64,000 bases of DNA from Flammeovirgaceae bacterium UBA5585 (GCA_002425185.1 DILT01000008.1:1-64000); one strand, 5' to 3'; shown: positions 26,527 to 35,350, counted from the stretch's first letter. Notes: generated by a model from the letters alone, not told the origin. Numbers and translations: made by a program.

Positions 26527-27846
26527 CTAAGCCGCAGCAAATTGAGAACGACCTTTCACACGTCCGGACTTCATCATTCCTTCATAATGACGCATCAGCA
26601 GGTAACTTTCAATTTGCTGTAGTGTGTCGAGGATTACCCCAACCATAATCAGCAATGATGTTCCTCCATAAAACTGAGCGAAATTCTGACCGACACCAGC
26701 CCTAACTGCAAATGCAGGAAGAATGGCTACGATCACCAGAAACATGGCGCCCGGAAATGTAATTCTTGATAAAACAGTATCTATAAACTCAGCAGTTTGC
26801 TTGCCCGGCTTAATGCCCGGCACAAAACCACCGTTGCGTTTCAGGTTATCAGCGATATCATTTGAGTTAATGGTAATCGCAGTATAAAAGAATGTAAAAA
26901 TCAAAATCAGTGAACCAAACAACAGGTTGTACTGCCATGAGGTAAAGTCGGAGAACGTAGAACCAATATAAGCTCCAATATCACTGTCTCTCCAAATACC
27001 GGCCAGCAAGGCAGGGATAAACATCAACGCCTGCGCGAAGATGATGGGCATTACACCGGCAGAGTTCAGTTTCAATGGAATGAAATCGCGCTTGCCACCA
27101 TACAGTTTATTACCGATTACCTGCTTGGCATATTGAATCGGAATTCTTCGGGTAGCCTGGGTTAGCATAATCACACCCATCACTACAAAGAATAACGCTA
27201 ACAATTCGATAATAAATAACAGGGCACCTTGCATACCACGGTTGTTCACCGCTTCATCAATGATGGCACCTGGGAAACGTGACACAATACCAATCATAAT
27301 CAGCATGGAGATACCATTACCTATACCTTTGTCGGTAATACGTTCACCTAACCACATACAGAACATTGTTCCGGCAATGAGGATAACGATTGATGATGCG
27401 TAGAAAAATAATCCCGGTGTTGTTATAGCCTCAGTAGGTATAGTTCCGCGGATGTATCCGTATGACTGAAAACCGGTGATGAATATGGTTAATACACGCG
27501 TGATCTGATTTAAGCGCTTGCGACCAGAGTCACCCTCCTTCTGCATTTTTTGAAAATAAGGTACCGCAAACCCAAGCAACTGCACAATAATGGAGGCAGA
27601 GATGTAGGGCATAATACCTAATGCAAAAATGGAAGCTCTGCTGAAGGAACCTCCAAGAAATGTATTTAATAAATCAAAAATACCGCCCGATACGGCATTC
27701 TGTTCAAGAATTACAGGATCAACACCTGGCAATACGATAAACGAACCAAGTCTGAAAATAATCAGAAAACCCATCGTGTTCAGGATTCTGACCCGCAGAT
27801 CTTCAATCGAAAAAATATTCCTTATGGTAGTAAAGAACCGCTTCAT
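26527..27846 (-). CDS. secY: Protein translocase subunit SecY
   Basis: Channel subunit of the Sec translocon, 439 residues with about 10 transmembrane helices. Typical parts: FRLGSFIVLPGVDP in the first helix/plug region, SIFALGIMPYISASIIVQLL, the cytosolic loop QKEGDSGRKRLNQITR and the RRIPIQYAKQV segment. It is in the spc part of the operon between rplO and map, 2 bases after rplO. Confidence 0.97.
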   Translation of the reverse strand: MKRFFTTIRNIFSIEDLRVRILNTMGFLIIFRLGSFIVLPGVDPVILEQNAVSGGIFDLLNTFLGGSFSRASIFALGIMPYISASIIVQLLGFAVPYFQKMQKEGDSGRKRLNQITRVLTIFITGFQSYGYIRGTIPTEAITTPGLFFYASSIVILIAGTMFCMWLGERITDKGIGNGISMLIMIGIVSRFPGAIIDEAVNNRGMQGALLFIIELLALFFVVMGVIMLTQATRRIPIQYAKQVIGNKLYGGKRDFIPLKLNSAGVMPIIFAQALMFIPALLAGIWRDSDIGAYIGSTFSDFTSWQYNLLFGSLILIFTFFYTAITINSNDIADNLKRNGGFVPGIKPGKQTAEFIDTVLSRITFPGAMFLVIVAILPAFAVRAGVGQNFAQFYGGTSLLIMVGVILDTLQQIESYLLMRHYEGMMKSGRVKGRSQFAAA

Positions 27847-27848
27847 TA

Positions 27849-28295
27849 TTATTTCACTGGGGTTGCAGATCCTCCTACTTTTTCAATGGCCTTAACGGCT
27901 GTGTCAGAAAAAGCATGAGCCTGTACGTTCACTTTTGATTTCAATTCTCCTCTTCCTAAAACCTTTACTTTATCGGTTCTTCCGATTATACCATTATCGA
28001 TAAGAACCTGCACGCTGATGTCAGCCGATTTTATTTTTTCAGCGAGTGTTTCAAGAACATCAAGATTCACGGCCTTGAAGTATACTTTATTATTATTCTT
28101 AAAACCGAATTTCGGCACCCTGCGCTGTAACGGCATTTGTCCACCTTCAAAACCAAATTTTCTGGAATAGCCTGAACGTGATTTCGCACCCTTGTGTCCG
28201 CGACCGGCAGTAGTACCACCGGAACCCTGTCCACGCCCTAAGCGCTTGTTGGTTTTAACTGAACCTTCAGCAGGTTTTAATGTATGTAACTTCAT
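27849..28295 (-). CDS. rplO: Large subunit protein uL15
   Basis: 148 residues, with the Gly-rich basic N-terminal part (LGRGQGSGGTTAGRGHKGAKSR) and the FGFEGGQMPLQRRVPK motif. A late-assembly protein near the peptidyl transferase centre. Directly follows rpmD. Confidence 0.97.
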   Translation of the reverse strand: MKLHTLKPAEGSVKTNKRLGRGQGSGGTTAGRGHKGAKSRSGYSRKFGFEGGQMPLQRRVPKFGFKNNNKVYFKAVNLDVLETLAEKIKSADISVQVLIDNGIIGRTDKVKVLGRGELKSKVNVQAHAFSDTAVKAIEKVGGSATPVK

Positions 28296-28300
28296 GGTAA

Positions 28301-28480
28301 TTAAAGTTCTGTTACCGTAATCAAATGATTCACTTTGTTGATCATACCGGCAATCTGGGGAGTTAACTCCACTTCAACCGATCTGTTCACTTTACCCAAG
28401 CCCAACGCTCTTAATGTGCGCTGCTGTCTCTCAGGTCTTTTAATATCGCTTCTCGCTTGTGTAATTTTTACCTTAGCCAT
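28301..28480 (-). CDS. rpmD: Large subunit protein uL30
   Basis: A 59-residue gene, starting MAKVKITQARSDIKR. It carries QRTLRALGLGKVNRSVE and MINKVNHLITV, the ferredoxin-like fold of uL30. The ATG at 28480 is 4 bases after the rpsE stop; the TAA at 28301 is 5 bases before the rplO start. Confidence 0.95.
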   Translation of the reverse strand: MAKVKITQARSDIKRPERQQRTLRALGLGKVNRSVEVELTPQIAGMINKVNHLITVTEL

Positions 28481-28484
28481 GTTC

Positions 28485-29003
28485 TTATCCGTTAAAAACT
28501 TTGGACAATGAAACTCCTCTGTTCTTTGCTACCGTAAATGCATCGCGCATGTTCGTCAGCGCATTGAAGGTTGCCTTCACCACGTTGTGCGGATTAGAAG
28601 ATCCCTTCGACTTTGCCAATACATTGTGAATACCGGCACTTTCCAATACTGCACGCATAGCACCACCGGCAATAACGCCTGTACCGGGCGAAGCAGGCTT
28701 CAGCAGAACAAGTCCACCACCGAATTTGCCAATCGCTTCGTGTGGTACAGTTCCTTTTGAAATCGGAACTTTCACCAAATGCTTTTTGGCATCGTCAATT
28801 CCTTTTGTGATGGCATCGGTTACTTCATTGGCTTTGCCTAATCCGTACCCTACCACACCATTGCCATCGCCAACTACTACTATGGCAGCGAAGCTGAACC
28901 TGCGTCCACCTTTCACTACTTTCGCTACGCGTTCAATGGCAACGACTTTCTCTTTCAGATCAATTTCGCTCGCCTTTACTGTGCTGATGTTGCTAACTGA
29001 CAT
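28485..29003 (-). CDS. rpsE: Small subunit protein uS5
   Basis: 172 residues. The double-stranded-RNA-binding half has VAIERVAKVVKGGRRFSF; the C-terminal half has GGGLVLLKPASPGTGVIAGG and AMRAVLE. It lines the mRNA entry site and affects decoding fidelity. Confidence 0.97.
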   Translation of the reverse strand: MSVSNISTVKASEIDLKEKVVAIERVAKVVKGGRRFSFAAIVVVGDGNGVVGYGLGKANEVTDAITKGIDDAKKHLVKVPISKGTVPHEAIGKFGGGLVLLKPASPGTGVIAGGAMRAVLESAGIHNVLAKSKGSSNPHNVVKATFNALTNMRDAFTVAKNRGVSLSKVFNG

Positions 29004-29014
29004 ATCTTAATTTC

Positions 29015-29365
29015 TTAGAATTTCAAACCACCTTCCCGTGCACCTTCGGCCAGGGCCTTAACATTACCATGGTACAAGTAGCCGTTGCGATCAAACACAA
29101 TAGCACTGATACCGGAAGCAATTGCCTTTTCAGCAATCTTCTTCCCTACATTCTTGGAGTTCTCCATGTTAAGTCCGGATTTCTTACCCAAATCATTAAC
29201 CGAAGCGGCTGCTATGGTAACACCGTTTACATCGTCAATAATCTGGGCATAAATGCCGGTATTACTTCTGAAGATTGATAACCGGGGTCTCTCTGTTGTT
29301 CCGGAAATTTTCTTCCGTACACCCTTCTTTATTCTTGATCTTCTTTCTCTGTTCTTGCCTGCCAT
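29015..29365 (-). CDS. rplR: Large subunit protein uL18
   Basis: 116 residues: ERRSRIKKGVRKKISGT, RPRLSIFRSN, IYAQIIDD and the terminal GNVKALAEGAREGGLKF. Binds 5S rRNA. It lies between rplF and rpsE, the normal order. Confidence 0.97.
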   Translation of the reverse strand: MAGKNRERRSRIKKGVRKKISGTTERPRLSIFRSNTGIYAQIIDDVNGVTIAAASVNDLGKKSGLNMENSKNVGKKIAEKAIASGISAIVFDRNGYLYHGNVKALAEGAREGGLKF

Positions 29366-29397
29366 AGGAAATGGTTTTCTATGATGCTTATCAATTA

Positions 29398-29955
29398 TTA
29401 TTTAGCAGCTGCTTTACCAGCTTTTCTACGTACCTGCTCACCTGTAAAGCGAATACCTTTTCCTTTGTAAGGTTCAACTTTACGCAATGACTTAATTTTA
29501 GCAGCAACCTGTCCGATCAACTGCTTATCAATTCCTTCCAGAATAATGGTTGGATTGCTACCCTTTTCCTGAACAGCCTGAACTTTTAATTCACTGGGTA
29601 CTGCCAGAAATATGCTGTGCGAGTAACCAAGACTTAGTTCAAGTACATTGGATTGAGCACTGGCTTTAAAACCAACACCAACCAATTCAAGTTGTTTCTT
29701 ATAACCGTTCTTCACACCCTCAATCATGTTGGCAATAAGGGCACGGTACAAACCATGCATAGCCTTATGACGCTTTTGTTCAGTGGGGCGTTCAAGAATA
29801 ATATGACCATCTTCCTGCTTTATAATAAAGTCAGAATCAATAACCTGGGTAAGCTCACCTTTAGGGCCTTTCACAGAAACAGTGCGGTTGGACTTATTAA
29901 AGTTGAACGTAATGCCTTGCGGTAATTCGATGGGTAGTTTTCCTATACGTGACAT
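29398..29955 (-). CDS. rplF: Large subunit protein uL6
   Basis: 185 residues, with the twin uL6 folds: MSRIGKLPIELPQGI and TVSVKGPKGELTQ in the first, VGFKASAQ, LELSLGYSH and EPYKGKGIRF in the second. It sits at the factor-binding side of the 50S subunit. Confidence 0.97.
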   Translation of the reverse strand: MSRIGKLPIELPQGITFNFNKSNRTVSVKGPKGELTQVIDSDFIIKQEDGHIILERPTEQKRHKAMHGLYRALIANMIEGVKNGYKKQLELVGVGFKASAQSNVLELSLGYSHSIFLAVPSELKVQAVQEKGSNPTIILEGIDKQLIGQVAAKIKSLRKVEPYKGKGIRFTGEQVRRKAGKAAAK

Positions 29956-29967
29956 AGCTTCAGTCGA

Positions 29968-30366
29968 TTAATACACGTAACACAATACTTCACCACCCAC
30001 ATTTAACTTGCGGGCTTCCTTATCGGTAACTACACCACGGGAAGTTGAGATGATGGCCACGCCTAACCCATTCATTACCCTTGGCAGAGAACTGGTGTTG
30101 GCGTACTGTCTCAAACCGGGCGTACTTATCCGTTGCAATTTGGTGATGGCCGATTCCCGTGTTTCAGGGTTATACTTCAAGGCAATCTTGATAGTACCCT
30201 GAGGGGTTGGGCCCTCCTCAAATTTGTAGTTTAAAATATACCCCTTGTCAAATAACACCTTGGTTATCTCCCTTTTCAGGTTAGACGCAGGAATTTCTAC
30301 CACCTTGTGGTTAGCTTTGATTGCGTTCCGCAACCTTGTCAAATAGTCTGAAATAGGATCAGTCAT
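29968..30366 (-). CDS. rpsH: Small subunit protein uS8
   Basis: 132 residues: DPISDYLTRLRNAIKANH at the start and the C-terminal STSRGVVTDKEARKLNVGGE. In other bacteria uS8 represses the spc operon. Here its gene is preceded by a terminator-like hairpin and a strong promoter, so it may head a transcript of its own. Confidence 0.97.
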   Translation of the reverse strand: MTDPISDYLTRLRNAIKANHKVVEIPASNLKREITKVLFDKGYILNYKFEEGPTPQGTIKIALKYNPETRESAITKLQRISTPGLRQYANTSSLPRVMNGLGVAIISTSRGVVTDKEARKLNVGGEVLCYVY

Positions 30367-30403
30367 TTTACTATTTCTTTACGCTCATTTTTAAAAAAGC
30401 AAA

Positions 30404-30421
30404 CCCGTTATTTTTAACGGG
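30404..30421 (-). terminator. Internal terminator-like hairpin between rpsN and rpsH
   Basis: CCCGTTA/TAACGGG, a perfect 7-base stem with a 4-base loop, is followed on the minus strand by TTTGCTTTTTT. It lies about 100 bases after rpsN and directly downstream of the internal promoter, so it may attenuate read-through or form the 5' end of the new transcript. Confidence 0.75.
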
Positions 30422-30424
30422 CTG

Positions 30425-30455
30425 CAAAGATACCTAACAATTTCTGTTATCCAAA
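30425..30455 (-). promoter_or_regulatory. Internal promoter upstream of rpsH
   Basis: Minus strand: TTTG (30455-30452), 19 bases, TATCTTTG (30432-30425). Exact consensus, identical in boxes and spacing to the operon's head promoter. It gives rpsH and the genes below it their own start, about 60 bases before the rpsH ATG. Confidence 0.78.
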
Positions 30456-30521
30456 CTGTTACCTGGTTTCGTCATAGACGACCTTGATACTCAGCAACCT
30501 AATATGTCGTTTCGCGCTGTT

Positions 30522-30791
30522 TTACCAGCTAGCTTTGGTCAAACCAGGGATTTTGCCCTCAGAAGCCATTTCGCGCAGAACGTTTCGGCATACGCCAAAC
30601 TTTCCAACATAGCCTTTTGGACGACCTGTAAGCTTGCACCTGTTTTTCAGGCGCACCGGAGACGCGTTGCGGGGGAGTTTATCCAACGCAGCATAGTCAC
30701 CGGCCTCTTTCAGGGCTTTGCGCTTGGCAGCATATACTGCCACCAGCTTCTCTCTTTTGGTTTGCCTTGCAATTACAGATAATTTAGCCAT
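30522..30791 (-). CDS. rpsN: Small subunit protein uS14, zinc-free form
   Basis: 89 residues; the long C-minus form, lacking the CxxC...CxxC zinc ribbon of the 61-residue version. Typical RCKLTGRPKGYVGKFGVCR and the terminal IPGLTKASW. An unusually large gap for this operon (155 bases) separates it from rpsH and holds a hairpin and promoter. Confidence 0.97.
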   Translation of the reverse strand: MAKLSVIARQTKREKLVAVYAAKRKALKEAGDYAALDKLPRNASPVRLKNRCKLTGRPKGYVGKFGVCRNVLREMASEGKIPGLTKASW

Positions 30792-30800
30792 AGCAAATTT

Positions 30801-31352
30801 TTAGTTCTTATTAGCAAACGGCATCCCGAACGCTTTCAGGAGCTCGTAACTTTCTTCGTCTGTCTCAGCTGAAGTCACAAATGTGATGTCCATTCCACTG
30901 ATTTTATTCACTTTGTCAATTGATATCTCCGGGAAGATGATCTGTTCTTTTACACCCAGGGTATAATTACCCCGTCCGTCAAAACCTTTCGGGCTGATGC
31001 CACGAAAATCGCGTACCCGTGGCAGTGCAATGCTCATTAAGCGATCCAGAAATTCATACATCTTGTCGCCACGCAAGGTCACTTTCACACCAATGGGCAT
31101 ATCTTCCCGTAACTTAAAGTTGGAAATTGCTTTCTTGGATTTGGTGGATACAGCCTTCTGACCGGTGATCGCGGTAATTTCTTCCAGTGCCACATCAATC
31201 AGTTTCTTATCGGTTACGGCAATGCCCATACCTTTGTTGATACTGATCTTTTCGATCTTAGGAACCTGCATAACCGACTTGTACTGAAACTTCTCTTTCA
31301 GTGCCGGTACGATTTCCTTTACGTACTTTTCTTTTAGTCTTGGAGTAGCCAT
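30801..31352 (-). CDS. rplE: Large subunit protein uL5
   Basis: 183 residues: SVMQVPKIEKISINKGMG, TGQKAVSTKSKKAISNFK, VTLRGDKMYEFLDRL and LPRVRDFRGISPKGFDGRGN. Binds 5S rRNA and touches P-site tRNA. It overlaps rplX by 1 base. Confidence 0.97.
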   Translation of the reverse strand: MATPRLKEKYVKEIVPALKEKFQYKSVMQVPKIEKISINKGMGIAVTDKKLIDVALEEITAITGQKAVSTKSKKAISNFKLREDMPIGVKVTLRGDKMYEFLDRLMSIALPRVRDFRGISPKGFDGRGNYTLGVKEQIIFPEISIDKVNKISGMDITFVTSAETDEESYELLKAFGMPFANKN

Positions 31353-31693
31353 TACTTTATAAATTCTCCTGTTTTCTTTGAATAGCGCTGCAACTTACCT
31401 TTCTCGTTAAGCTTTCTTCCTATACGGGTAGGGTTACCACTTGCCGGATCAATCAACATTAAGTTGCTGATATGCAAGGCAGCTTCAGTTTTCTTTATTC
31501 CACCCTCAGGTTTTCCAGCTGAAGGTTTTTCGTGTTTTGTAACGATGTTGATTCCTTCAACTATCGCTCTGCTTTTTGCTGCCTGAACTTCCAATACTTT
31601 TCCGGTTTTGCCCTTATCATCTCCGGCAATAACCTTCACCGTATCGCCTTTGCGAATATGAAGTTTAGGTTGCTTGTTAAATTTTCTTTCCAT
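31352..31693 (-). CDS. rplX: Large subunit protein uL24
   Basis: 113 residues with a KOW motif (HIRKGDTVKVIAGDDKGKTG), followed by the GINIVTKHEKPS and the SNLMLIDP segments. Early assembly protein at the tunnel exit. Confidence 0.96.
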   Translation of the reverse strand: MERKFNKQPKLHIRKGDTVKVIAGDDKGKTGKVLEVQAAKSRAIVEGINIVTKHEKPSAGKPEGGIKKTEAALHISNLMLIDPASGNPTRIGRKLNEKGKLQRYSKKTGEFIK

Positions 31694-31697
31694 GCTA

Positions 31698-32066
31698 TTA
31701 AATCACTTCAGGTGCCAATGACACAATTTTCATAAACTGCTTTTCCCTCAACTCACGCGCCACAGGGCCGAAAATACGGGTACCACGCGGTTCATCCTGT
31801 GCATTCAACAACACGGCTGCGTTATCTTCAAAGCGAATGTATGAACCATCCTTTCTCCTGATTTCTTTGGTTGTTCTCACCACCACCGCTCTTGATACAG
31901 TACCTTTTTTTACCTGGCTTGAAGGCATGGCTGATTTTACGGTAACCACAATCTTATCACCTACGGTTGCATAACGCTTGCTGCTGCCGCCTAACACATG
32001 CACGCAAAGCACTTCTTTAGCACCGCTATTATCGGCAACAGAAAGTCTTGATTCGGTTTGTATCAT
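31698..32066 (-). CDS. rplN: Large subunit protein uL14
   Basis: 122 residues: MIQTESRLSVADNSGAKEV, VLGGSSKRYATVGD and the terminal REKQFMKIVSLAPEVI. A conserved partner of uL19 and of the silencing factor RsfS. First gene of the spc part. Confidence 0.97.
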   Translation of the reverse strand: MIQTESRLSVADNSGAKEVLCVHVLGGSSKRYATVGDKIVVTVKSAMPSSQVKKGTVSRAVVVRTTKEIRRKDGSYIRFEDNAAVLLNAQDEPRGTRIFGPVARELREKQFMKIVSLAPEVI

Positions 32067-32068
32067 AA

Positions 32069-32323
32069 TTACTTCGCTTTTTCTATAATCTCAACTAATC
32101 TCCAACGCTTCAACTTGCTCAATGGACGAGTTTCAGAGATGCGTACAGTGTCACCAATACCTGCCTCATTCTTTTCATCATGAGCCATAAATTTGGTTGT
32201 CTTGTGAACAAACTTTCCGTAGATCGGGTGTTTTACCTTTCTATCCACAGCAACGGTAATGCTCTTTACCATTTTATTGCTCACCACTTTACCAATACGT
32301 TCTTTTCTAAGATTCCTTTCCAT
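32069..32323 (-). CDS. rpsQ: Small subunit protein uS17
   Basis: 84 residues, OB fold: RKERIGKVVSNKMVKSITVAV, HPIYGKFVHKTTKFMAHDE and GDTVRISETRPLSKLKRW. Primary 16S rRNA binder. Last gene of the S10 part proper. Confidence 0.97.
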   Translation of the reverse strand: MERNLRKERIGKVVSNKMVKSITVAVDRKVKHPIYGKFVHKTTKFMAHDEKNEAGIGDTVRISETRPLSKLKRWRLVEIIEKAK

Positions 32324-32327
32324 AGGA

Positions 32328-32522
32328 CTATTTTTGAAGTTCTTTAGCTCGTAGCTCCGTGTTAAGACGGGCTATAAGTTTCTTTGTTTCTCTTATTTTC
32401 ATCGGGTTTTCGATAGCCGAAACCTGATGGGCAAATTTCATTTTACGCAGCGCTTCTTTTTCACTGCCGATTTTTTCACGCAGTTCAACCACGTTTAACT
32501 CTTTAATTTCTGTGCTCTTCAT
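32328..32522 (-). CDS. rpmC: Large subunit protein uL29
   Basis: 64 residues, two antiparallel helices: EIKELNVVELREKIGSEKE and IRETKKLIARLNTELRAKEL. Located at the tunnel exit. Between rplP and rpsQ, as expected. Confidence 0.95.
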   Translation of the reverse strand: MKSTEIKELNVVELREKIGSEKEALRKMKFAHQVSAIENPMKIRETKKLIARLNTELRAKELQK

Positions 32523-32529
32523 GGCGCTA

Positions 32530-32949
32530 TTATTCTACGTAATCTCTTCTAACGGTAAACTTTGTTCTGATCGGCAATTTACCTTCGGCTAACCGTAACG
32601 CTTCTTTTGCTGTGGCCATGTTTACACCACCGGCCTCGAAAAGAATTGTTCCTGGCTTGATCACCGCCACCCAATATTCAGGGGCACCTTTACCTTTACC
32701 CATACGAACCTCAGCAGGCTTCTGTGTAATAGGTTTGTCAGGGAAAATACGAATCCATACCTGACCTTCACGTTTCATAAAACGTGTTACGGCAATACGG
32801 GCGGCCTCCAGTTGACGGGATGTAATCCATCCGCCCTCCAGGCTTTTAAGACCAAACGATCCGAACGCAATAGTGTGCCCACGAGTGGCAACCCCTTTTA
32901 CGCGGCCTTTTTGCATTTTTCTGAACTTCGTACGTTTCGGCTGTAACAT
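32530..32949 (-). CDS. rplP: Large subunit protein uL16
   Basis: 139 residues: MLQPKRTKFRKMQKGRVKG, FGLKSLEGGWITSRQ, RVGIR-like WIRIFPDKPITQKPAEVRMG and KGAPEYWVAVIKPG. Organises the A-site tRNA region of the 50S subunit. Confidence 0.97.
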   Translation of the reverse strand: MLQPKRTKFRKMQKGRVKGVATRGHTIAFGSFGLKSLEGGWITSRQLEAARIAVTRFMKREGQVWIRIFPDKPITQKPAEVRMGKGKGAPEYWVAVIKPGTILFEAGGVNMATAKEALRLAEGKLPIRTKFTVRRDYVE

Positions 32950-32976
32950 TGCTACCTTACTTTATACTTCTTAATA

Positions 32977-33771
32977 CTATCGTTTCTCTCTGCGATTTTC
33001 TCCACCACGACCACCGCGGTTTCCACCACGACCTTCATTGGGTCTTCTTCTTCCGCCACGATCTCCACCACCACGCTCATTACCTGCGCCACCCTGGCTA
33101 CCGGCAGCATTGCTCACAATACCCACGTTAGGCGACAAATCACGCTTGCCATACACTTCGCCTTTAAAGATCCATACCTTAATACCGATCTTTCCGTAAA
33201 CGGTTTGCGCTTCCGATATCGCATAATCGATATCAGCACGCAGTGTATGCAAAGGAATTCTTCCTTCTTTATATTGCTCAGTGCGGGCCATGTCAGCACC
33301 AGCTAACCGACCAGAACATTTAATCTTAATACCTTCAGCTCCAACACGTATGGCCGAAGCAATAGCTTGCTTCATGGCGCGCTTGTAAGAGATACGTGCT
33401 TCGATTTGTTGCGCGATGGATTCACCCACTAACTTGGCGTCTAATTCCGGACGCTTAATTTCATAGATGTTGATCTGAACATCCTTTCCGGTGATTTGCT
33501 TCAACTCCTCCTTAATCTTATCGACCTCGGTACCACCTTTTCCAATAACTACACCTGGGCGTGCAGTGTGGATGGTTAATGTAATACGCTTTAATGTGCG
33601 TTCAATAACTATTTTGGCGATACCACCTTTAGGAATACGGGCGTTAATGTATTTTCTGATCTTCTGATCTTCAACCAGCTTATCAGAGAAGGTATTGCCA
33701 CCGTACCAGTTAGAGTCCCATCCCCGAACGATACCCAAGCGAAATCCTACAGGATTAATTTTCTGTCCCAT
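32977..33771 (-). CDS. rpsC: Small subunit protein uS3 with RGG-rich tail
   Basis: 264 residues: MGQKINPVGFRLGIVRGWDS, a KH domain (ARPGVVIGKGGTEVDKIKEEL) and the C-terminal uS3 domain with RLAGADMARTEQYKEGRIPLHTLRA. After the uS3 fold (about residue 215) comes an added tail of about 40 residues made of Gly, Arg and Asn repeats (RGGGDRGGRRRP type), probably disordered and RNA-binding. It overlaps rplV by 1 base. Confidence 0.97.
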   Translation of the reverse strand: MGQKINPVGFRLGIVRGWDSNWYGGNTFSDKLVEDQKIRKYINARIPKGGIAKIVIERTLKRITLTIHTARPGVVIGKGGTEVDKIKEELKQITGKDVQINIYEIKRPELDAKLVGESIAQQIEARISYKRAMKQAIASAIRVGAEGIKIKCSGRLAGADMARTEQYKEGRIPLHTLRADIDYAISEAQTVYGKIGIKVWIFKGEVYGKRDLSPNVGIVSNAAGSQGGAGNERGGGDRGGRRRPNEGRGGNRGGRGGENRREKR

Positions 33772-34238
33772 TATTCCTTTGTTTCTTTTTCTGTTGTTTC
33801 AACTACTGCTTTATTCTTCAGGCTATCCAACACGAGCGTTACGTGGTTGGAACGCTTGCGAACCCGATGCGCTCTTCCTTGCGGGGCCGGACGAAGTCTT
33901 TTCAAAATGCGACCGCCATCAACCCAGATATCCTTTACGAATAAGTCGGCTTCTTCAAGTTTTGCTTCCTGGTTTTTATTTTCCCAGTTAGCAATAGCTG
34001 AAAGAAGAAGCTTTTCCAGCTTGAATGAACCTACTTTGGGCTCATACTTCAATATGTTCAAAGCCTTGCTCACGCGTTCGCCACGGATCAAATCAGCCAC
34101 CAGCCTCATCTTACGCGGAGAAGTAGGCACGTTTTTCAACTTAGCTACCACAGGACCGGTTTTAGCCGCTTCCTTGCGGGCATCGCGTTTCTCTCTTTTT
34201 AAAACTGACTTCTTAGTCTTTTTCTCTACAGCTTCCAT
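33771..34238 (-). CDS. rplV: Large subunit protein uL22, extended at both ends
   Basis: The 110-residue uL22 core (VPTSPRKMRLVADLIRGERV to GRILKRLRPAPQGRAHRVRKR, the tunnel hairpin) sits inside a 155-residue protein. It has a Lys-rich N-terminal extension and a short Glu/Thr-rich C-terminal one. uL22 reaches into the exit tunnel. Confidence 0.96.
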   Translation of the reverse strand: MEAVEKKTKKSVLKREKRDARKEAAKTGPVVAKLKNVPTSPRKMRLVADLIRGERVSKALNILKYEPKVGSFKLEKLLLSAIANWENKNQEAKLEEADLFVKDIWVDGGRILKRLRPAPQGRAHRVRKRSNHVTLVLDSLKNKAVVETTEKETKE

Positions 34239-34243
34239 GATTA

Positions 34244-34516
34244 CTAAGCTTCTTTTCTGTTACCCGAATGCCCTCTGAATGTGCGGGTAGGTGCAAATTC
34301 ACCAAGTTTGTGCCCCACCATATTCTCGGTTACGTAAACCGGTATAAATTTATTTCCGTTGTGAACCGCAAACGTATGGCCTATCATTTCGGGTGTAATT
34401 GTTGATCTGCGTGACCATGTTTTGATCACCGATTTTTTACCCGATTTCTCAGTCGTCTCTACTTTTTTAAGCAGACGTAAATCGCAGTACGGTCCTTTTT
34501 TAATCGAGCGTCCCAT
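34244..34516 (-). CDS. rpsS: Small subunit protein uS19
   Basis: 90 residues: MGRSIKKGPYCDLRLLKKV, TWSRRSTITPEMIGHTFAVHNG and KFIPVYVTENMVGHKLGEF. Pairs with uS13 in the head of the 30S subunit. It starts within the last base of rplB. Confidence 0.97.
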   Translation of the reverse strand: MGRSIKKGPYCDLRLLKKVETTEKSGKKSVIKTWSRRSTITPEMIGHTFAVHNGNKFIPVYVTENMVGHKLGEFAPTRTFRGHSGNRKEA

Positions 34517-35340
34517 TATTTTTTCCTCCTGGATATGATTTGTCGATCTGAATATTTCTTAGGGTGACGTGTTTTCTTACCCTTCGCAATTAAGCCTTTG
34601 CGTGAGCGCGGATGTCCACCGGAAGCACGTCCTTCACCACCACCCATCGGGTGATCAACAGGGTTCATTGCCACCGCACGCGTACGTGGGCGTTTTCCTT
34701 TCCAGCGACTGCGACCAGCTTTACCAACGCTTTCGTTCATGTGATCAGCATTGGATACAGAACCTACGGTTGCTGTGCAAACTTCCAATACGGTGCGCAT
34801 TTCTCCGGAAGGCATCTTCAATGTGGCCACACCATTTTCGCGAGCCAACAATTGAACAAATGAACCAGCACTGCGCGCAATTGCTCCGCCTCTGCCTGGC
34901 TTCAATTCTACATTATGAACAACAGTACCTAACGGAATCTTAGAAAGCGGAAGTGCATTGCCTACTTCAGGCGCAACATCCGAACCCGCTACAACCTGCT
35001 GGCCAACTTTCAATCCGGTTGGAGCAATGATATAAGACTTGGCACCATCAGCATAAAATAACAAGGCAATACGGGCAGAACGTGTTGGATCATATTCAAT
35101 AGTCTTAACCGTAGCCGGCACGCCTGCCTTGTCACGTTTAAAATCAATCAAACGACTCTTCTGCTTATGACCACCACCGATATAGCGCATGGTCATTCTA
35201 CCATTATTATTTCTGCCTCCGGTTTTCTTCTTAGTATTTACCAGCGACTTCTCCGGCTTTGATGACGTAATGTCATCAAAAGAAGGGGCGAGTCTGTGTC
35301 TCGTTCCTGGTGTTACCGGCTTTAATTTCTTCAACGCCAT
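34516..35340 (-). CDS. rplB: Large subunit protein uL2
   Basis: 274 residues: LKPVTPGTRHR at the start, GRNNNGRMTMRYIGGGHKQK, the central SH3-like domain and the C-terminal NPVDHPMGGGEGRASGGHPR with the conserved histidine near the peptidyl transferase centre. Confidence 0.97.
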   Translation of the reverse strand: MALKKLKPVTPGTRHRLAPSFDDITSSKPEKSLVNTKKKTGGRNNNGRMTMRYIGGGHKQKSRLIDFKRDKAGVPATVKTIEYDPTRSARIALLFYADGAKSYIIAPTGLKVGQQVVAGSDVAPEVGNALPLSKIPLGTVVHNVELKPGRGGAIARSAGSFVQLLARENGVATLKMPSGEMRTVLEVCTATVGSVSNADHMNESVGKAGRSRWKGKRPRTRAVAMNPVDHPMGGGEGRASGGHPRSRKGLIAKGKKTRHPKKYSDRQIISRRKK

Positions 35341-35350
35341 CGTTCAATAA

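Noticed and set aside
33847..34278. Open frame of 143 codons on the plus strand
   Set aside because: Antisense to rplV and the rpsS end in a conserved operon; no coding signs.
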